DNA from: FEN-1219 sp963713355
GTDB lineage: Bacteria; Pseudomonadota; Gammaproteobacteria; Steroidobacterales; Rariloculaceae
DNA length: 64,000 bases
Reading direction: 5' to 3'
NCBI GenBank assembly: GCA_963713355.1
Contig: CAVQLK010000006.1
Location: 992,001 to 1,056,000 of the forward strand
Made by a program: the position numbers and the translations under genes. The notes under the pieces were generated by a model, which did no database searches, was not told where the DNA came from, and saw only the letters and a program-made list of their open reading frames with translations. Shown here piece by piece: positions 60,682 through 64,000 of this stretch (position 1 is its first letter; each line of letters opens with the position of its first letter).

Positions 60682-61599
60682 ATGCGCTCAGGACTCTTCG
60701 TTACAGCGTTTTCGGCGGCATGGCTCGTAACGGGGACGCTCGTTGCGCAAGACGGCCAAGCGCCGCTTCCGCTGGCCGATCCGGCCGAGCTCGCGTTCGA
60801 GCAAGGCCGCTGGGACGAGGCAATCGCCGAGTACCGCGAGATTCTCGCCGCATATCCCGAGGACCGCCTGAGCTTGCTGCGCATCGCGCAAGCGCAGCGT
60901 GAGCTGAAACGCCACGACGACGCGCTCGCGACGCTCGAGGATGCACGCACGGCGAATGCGCCCGAGGCGATGACGGACTTCGAGCGCGCGCGCAATCTCG
61001 CGCTGCTCGGCCGCGACGACGAAGCGCTCGCGGCGCTCGATGCCGCCGACCACAGCGGCCTTCGCGCGCTCGCGCTCGTCGAAAGCGCGCCCGAGCTCGA
61101 CAAATATCGCGATCTCAGCCGCTTTCAGCGCGTGTACCGCAACGTGCGCGCGCGCGTCTATCCCTGCGAAGGCCTTCCGGAGGCGAGCGCATTCGATTTC
61201 TGGGTCGGCCGCTGGGAGGTCCGCATGCCTGACGGCACGCCGATCGGCACGAACACGATCACGAAGCGCGACGGCGGCTGCTCGATCCAGGAGCGCTGGG
61301 AAGGCGCGGGCGGCTCGACGGGCACGAGCGTCAGCTTCTATTTGCCGAGCCGCGAGGAGTGGCGGCAAGTCTGGACCGGCTCCGGCGGAACGCTGTTCGA
61401 CATCACGGGCAAGGCCGAGAACGGCTCGATGCACATGGAAGGCACGATCGAGTACGTCGAGAACAACCGCGTCGTGGCGTTCCGCGGCACCTGGACCGAG
61501 GGGGCCGACGGCCGCGTGCGCCAGCGTCTCGAGGAATTCGATCTCGTAGCGCAGACCTGGGTCGTCTGGTTCGACGGCTTCTACCGGCGGCTCGACTGA
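60682..61599 (+). CDS. secreted TPR protein with DUF1579-like C-terminal domain
   Basis: 305 aa from the ATG at 60682 (signal peptide to about TLVAQ). Residues 35-150 contain tetratricopeptide-like helices (LAFEQGRWDEAIAEYREILA). From about 165 a lipocalin-like domain starts (SAFDFWVGRWEVRMPDG, ITKRDGGCSIQERWEGAGG), common to DUF1579-type secreted proteins. Its role is unknown. It is divergent from the bicupin operon. Confidence 0.78.
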   Translation: MRSGLFVTAFSAAWLVTGTLVAQDGQAPLPLADPAELAFEQGRWDEAIAEYREILAAYPEDRLSLLRIAQAQRELKRHDDALATLEDARTANAPEAMTDFERARNLALLGRDDEALAALDAADHSGLRALALVESAPELDKYRDLSRFQRVYRNVRARVYPCEGLPEASAFDFWVGRWEVRMPDGTPIGTNTITKRDGGCSIQERWEGAGGSTGTSVSFYLPSREEWRQVWTGSGGTLFDITGKAENGSMHMEGTIEYVENNRVVAFRGTWTEGADGRVRQRLEEFDLVAQTWVVWFDGFYRRLD

Positions 61600-61619
61600 G
61601 GTCGGGGTAGAATTCGGCC

Positions 61620-61946
61620 ATGAGAGGCCGATCCTTCTCGTTCGGCAATTCGGGCCATCCGCTGGTGCAGGCCCTGTCCCTGCTCGTTTTGGCCGTGGTG
61701 TTCGTCGGCGCCGTGATCATGGGCGCGTTCGTGCTCATGGCGCTTCTCGGCCTTGGAGTGCTCGGCTTTCTCGGCTACAAGCTGCGCAGCTGGTGGCTGC
61801 GCCGCCGCGGCGGGCGCGGCCCTGACGGCCGAGGGCCGGGGCCTGGGCCTGGGCCGGCCAAGGGTATCCGCTACATCGAGGGCGAATACGAGGTCATCGA
61901 CGGAGACGCAGACGCCGAGCGCCGCCGGTCGGGCGAGCGGCGCTAG
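61620..61946 (+). CDS. small membrane protein, tandem paralogue 1
   Basis: 108 aa, two hydrophobic helices (LVQALSLLVLAVVFVGAVIM and FVLMALLGLGVLGFLGYKLR), then a Gly/Pro/Arg linker and a conserved tail IRYIEGEYEVIDGD. The tail matches the next gene's NHIEGELEVVE. The family is unrecognised. It starts 20 bp after the previous gene's stop. Confidence 0.7.
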   Translation: MRGRSFSFGNSGHPLVQALSLLVLAVVFVGAVIMGAFVLMALLGLGVLGFLGYKLRSWWLRRRGGRGPDGRGPGPGPGPAKGIRYIEGEYEVIDGDADAERRRSGERR

Positions 61947-61993
61947 CGAAGAGTTACGCTGACCGGGCCGGCGTTCGGTTAGAATGCTCGGCC

Positions 61994-62293
61994 ATGTACC
62001 CCGCCGCGACTCCGGCCCAGGCTCCCACGCGTAATCCCATCGCTCGGTCCCTGGCACTGGCCGTGCTCGGTGTCGCGCTCGCGGGCGCGGCGGTCATGCG
62101 CATCGTCGCCTTCGCGGTGTTGCTTGGCCTATTCCTCGTCCGCTACCTCATTTCGCTCGTGCACGCGTGGTGGTGGTTGGCGCGTATCCGGCGGCGCGCC
62201 GCGTTCGTCGACCAATCACCGCCGGTGCCTCCGAAGGCCAACCACATCGAAGGCGAGCTCGAGGTCGTAGAGGCTACTGCGGATGTCGCGTAG
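61994..62293 (+). CDS. small membrane protein, tandem paralogue 2
   Basis: 99 aa with two hydrophobic helices (SLALAVLGVALAGAAVMRIV, FAVLLGLFLVRYLISLVHAW), a basic linker (ARIRRRAAF) and the acidic tail ANHIEGELEVVEATADVA. The tail resembles that of the upstream gene, so both are one family. The tail could bind a partner protein. It lies between the first paralogue and a histidine phosphatase. Confidence 0.7.
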   Translation: MYPAATPAQAPTRNPIARSLALAVLGVALAGAAVMRIVAFAVLLGLFLVRYLISLVHAWWWLARIRRRAAFVDQSPPVPPKANHIEGELEVVEATADVA

Positions 62294-62320
62294 CGCGGCT
62301 CGGGTGGTTCGGCGTAGCGC

Positions 62321-62962
62321 ATGATTGCGGCGACGCTGCCGAACCCCAACGATCGTCGCAGGCGACGCCGTCTCAGACTGATTCCCATCATCGGCTACAC
62401 CGTAGTCGCGCTCGCGCTCGCGTATTTCCTCGCGGAACGCATGCCCACGACGGTGATCTTCGTGCGCCATGCGGATACCGACGCCGCGATGGCGGGCCCC
62501 GACGACGACCCGCCGCTCAACGCTCGCGGCCGCCAACGCGCCGAGCTGCTCGCCGACCACTTGCAGAACCTCGATGTCGTCGCAGGCCCGAACGCCATTT
62601 ATGCGAGCGACAAGCGCCGCACGCAGGAAACGGCAGCGCCGCTCGCGCAGCGGCTCAATATTCCCGTTCAAATCGCGAACCACCTCGACACCGAGGGCTT
62701 CATGGACCGCGTGCGGCGCGAACATGGCGGCGATATCGTGCTGATCGTTTCGCATTCGAACACGATCGCGCCGCTGATCGACGAGCTGCACGGCAGCAAG
62801 AATGTGCCCGCGTTCGCGCCCGACGAGTACGACGAGATCTACATCGTCACGATCCCGCGGCCGCTTGGAAAAGTGAAGACGCTCCGGTACCACTATCCGG
62901 AGCCGCCCAATACCGAAGTCTCGAAGGCAATCGAGCCGACGAACTTCGGCGGCGGCGAGTAG
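62321..62962 (+). CDS. membrane-anchored histidine phosphatase
   Basis: 213 aa. A basic N-terminus and one helix (LIPIIGYTVVALALAYFLAE) anchor the protein. The phosphoglycerate-mutase-type fold follows: VIFVRHADTD with the catalytic His, LNARGRQRAELLADHL, YASDKRRTQETAAPLA, and VLIVSHSNTIAPLIDEL with the second His. A substrate cannot be deduced; members act on phosphosugars, peptidoglycan precursors or proteins. It starts 27 bp after the small membrane protein and converges on trmH. Confidence 0.88.
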   Translation: MIAATLPNPNDRRRRRRLRLIPIIGYTVVALALAYFLAERMPTTVIFVRHADTDAAMAGPDDDPPLNARGRQRAELLADHLQNLDVVAGPNAIYASDKRRTQETAAPLAQRLNIPVQIANHLDTEGFMDRVRREHGGDIVLIVSHSNTIAPLIDELHGSKNVPAFAPDEYDEIYIVTIPRPLGKVKTLRYHYPEPPNTEVSKAIEPTNFGGGE

Positions 62963-62966
62963 CAAG

Positions 62967-63653
62967 TCACTCGCTGACGGTCGACACCGACACGTCTATT
63001 AACGGATTCGACGCCAACGTCCCGTCGGCCTTGAGCGGCGGGTAAGGGCGACCGAGCTGCCGGCAGCGTTCCGCGATGTCGGGATACGACCATTCGAACA
63101 GCGTGCGCTCGCGCTCCTCGGCCGTGAGCCGCGATTGTGCGTAGAATCCCGCCGCGAGCCGTTGCCGCTCGGCCTCGAGCAGGATGACGCCGACCGCGAC
63201 CGAGACGTTCAGCGACGTGCCGAGCCCATGCATCGGAATCGCGATGTGGTCGTCGGCCGCTGCTATGGCCGCGTCGCTCAAGCCGACGAGCTCCGCTCCC
63301 ACCATGATCGCAACCTTTTTCGTGTAATCCACTTCGCGATAGTCGCGCGTCTTGTCGCCGCCATGCGCCGCCACGAGCCGCCAACCCTCGGCGCGCATCG
63401 CCGTGAGCGCGGCGCGCGTCGAGCGATGAAGGGTAATCCCTACCCAGTGCTTCGTGCCGCCCGCGATCATGTGATAGCGGCGCAGCGTGTCGCCTTCCGA
63501 CATCGCATGCAGCCGCTGGATGCCGACGGCGTCGGCGGTTCGGATGATCGCCGAAAAATTGTGCGACTTGTTCACGGAGTCCATGAACACCGTGAGGTCC
63601 GGTTGGCGGCGGTCGAGGGCGTGCTGGAGCTTCGCGAATCGCTCGGGTGTCAT
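62967..63653 (-). CDS. trmH: tRNA (Gm18) 2'-O-methyltransferase TrmH
   Basis: 228 aa, very close in length to E. coli TrmH (229). SPOUT motifs are in place: NKSHNFSAIIRTADAVGIQR, the IMVGAELVGLSDAAI region and HGLGTSLNVSVAVGVILLEA forming the knotted SAM site. It methylates the ribose of G18 in the D-loop of tRNAs. The C-terminal extension after about residue 180 contacts the tRNA. It converges on the phosphatase gene with only a few bases between. Confidence 0.93.
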   Translation of the reverse strand: MTPERFAKLQHALDRRQPDLTVFMDSVNKSHNFSAIIRTADAVGIQRLHAMSEGDTLRRYHMIAGGTKHWVGITLHRSTRAALTAMRAEGWRLVAAHGGDKTRDYREVDYTKKVAIMVGAELVGLSDAAIAAADDHIAIPMHGLGTSLNVSVAVGVILLEAERQRLAAGFYAQSRLTAEERERTLFEWSYPDIAERCRQLGRPYPPLKADGTLASNPLIDVSVSTVSE

Positions 63654-63743
63654 CGGCCGACTCTCCCTGCCAGCACGTGAGGCAGGTATCGTAGCAGGCC
63701 ACGTGCGGACCTAGAATGGAGCGACTTCGCAGTCGAGCACGTT

Positions 63744-64000
63744 ATGTTTCAAAGGGAGATCGAAGTCGCGACGAAAGGCCGCGGGACGTACGAGCTGACG
63801 TCGCGCGTTGCCGACGCCGTGCGCTCTTCGAGCGTGACGACGGGGCTTTGCCACGTGTTCACGACGCACACGAGCGCGTCGCTGATGATCTGCGAGAACG
63901 CCGATCCCGACGTGCGCCGCGATCTCGAGACGTTCATGGCCGATCTCGCGCCCGACGGCGATCCGCGCTTCGTGCACACGGCCGAAGGACCCGACGACAT
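63744..64000 (+). CDS. yjbQ: YjbQ/UPF0047 family protein (N-terminal part)
   Basis: The first 85 codons are in the window; the frame runs off the end. The sequence FQREIEVATKGRGTYELTSR and CHVFTTHTSASLMICENADP is typical of YjbQ, a small beta-barrel-like protein with thiamine-phosphate synthase activity reported in E. coli. The histidines in VFTTHTSAS belong to the presumed active site. It lies 90 bp from trmH and is divergent from it. Confidence 0.9.
   Translation, partial: MFQREIEVATKGRGTYELTSRVADAVRSSSVTTGLCHVFTTHTSASLMICENADPDVRRDLETFMADLAPDGDPRFVHTAEGPDD

Noticed and set aside
57948..61103. A 1051-codon minus-strand frame running past the monooxygenase start
   Set aside because: The upstream 500 codons lie in a different frame over the bicupin gene and are Arg/Ala-rich; the Tat signal at 59585 marks the real start.
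1..64000. CRISPR arrays, rRNA genes, insertion-sequence transposases and integrases
   Set aside because: No regularly spaced repeats, rRNA segments, or transposase or recombinase motifs were seen in any frame.

Overview
The window is GC-rich, densely coded, and looks like a chromosome segment of a gammaproteobacterium. NhaB, TrmH, MltF, a TonB receptor, PQQ dehydrogenases and many small secreted proteins would fit a lineage near Steroidobacterales/Nevskiales. That placement is an inference from gene content; no rRNA or other marker is present. All coordinates and translations were read by eye.

Layout. 0-9.5 kb: metabolic and envelope genes (alpha/beta hydrolase, methyltransferase, ankyrin protein, voltage-gated K+ channel, VAO-type flavoenzyme) and a divergent pair of citrate synthase homologues, one fused to a DNA-binding domain, with a palindrome between them. 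9.5-15.8 kb: a BON-domain protein, a translationally coupled three-gene operon of secreted proteins, a PLP aminotransferase, a RibD/DHFR-like reductase and a receiver-AraC regulator. 16.1-28.7 kb: a complete tad (Flp pilus) operon of 14 genes, from pilin to TadD, including an unusual AAA+ ATPase. 28.7-39.4 kb: two PQQ/cytochrome c dehydrogenases, a CHRD protein, a hydrolase-LuxR fusion beside a ferritin-like diiron protein, and MltF.

39.4-55.2 kb is accessory. It has small unknown genes, including a convergent pair of paralogues that forms an inverted repeat. Next is a locus of TonB receptor, membrane TIR-TPR protein and large secreted protein, divergent from a SLOG/2TM protein and another secreted protein. 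Last is a 3.8-kb element bounded by about 105-bp direct repeats, one overlapping the 3' end of tRNA-Ser(UGA). The element holds small helical-hairpin proteins, one related to a gene at 40.6 kb, and a phage tailspike, but no integrase. 55.2-64 kb returns to ordinary genes: nhaB, a PEBP protein, a Tat-exported flavin monooxygenase, a bicupin, two related small membrane proteins, a histidine phosphatase, trmH and the start of yjbQ.

Five otherwise good genes, and possibly two tiny ones, each carry one or two single-base frameshifts. Every length becomes divisible by three after correcting those bases, so assembly indels are at least as likely as decay.

Best candidates for something undescribed: the TIR-TPR/TonB/SLOG-2TM locus together with the flanking small-protein clusters and the integrase-less tRNA-Ser element, and the citrate synthase that appears to be its own repressor.
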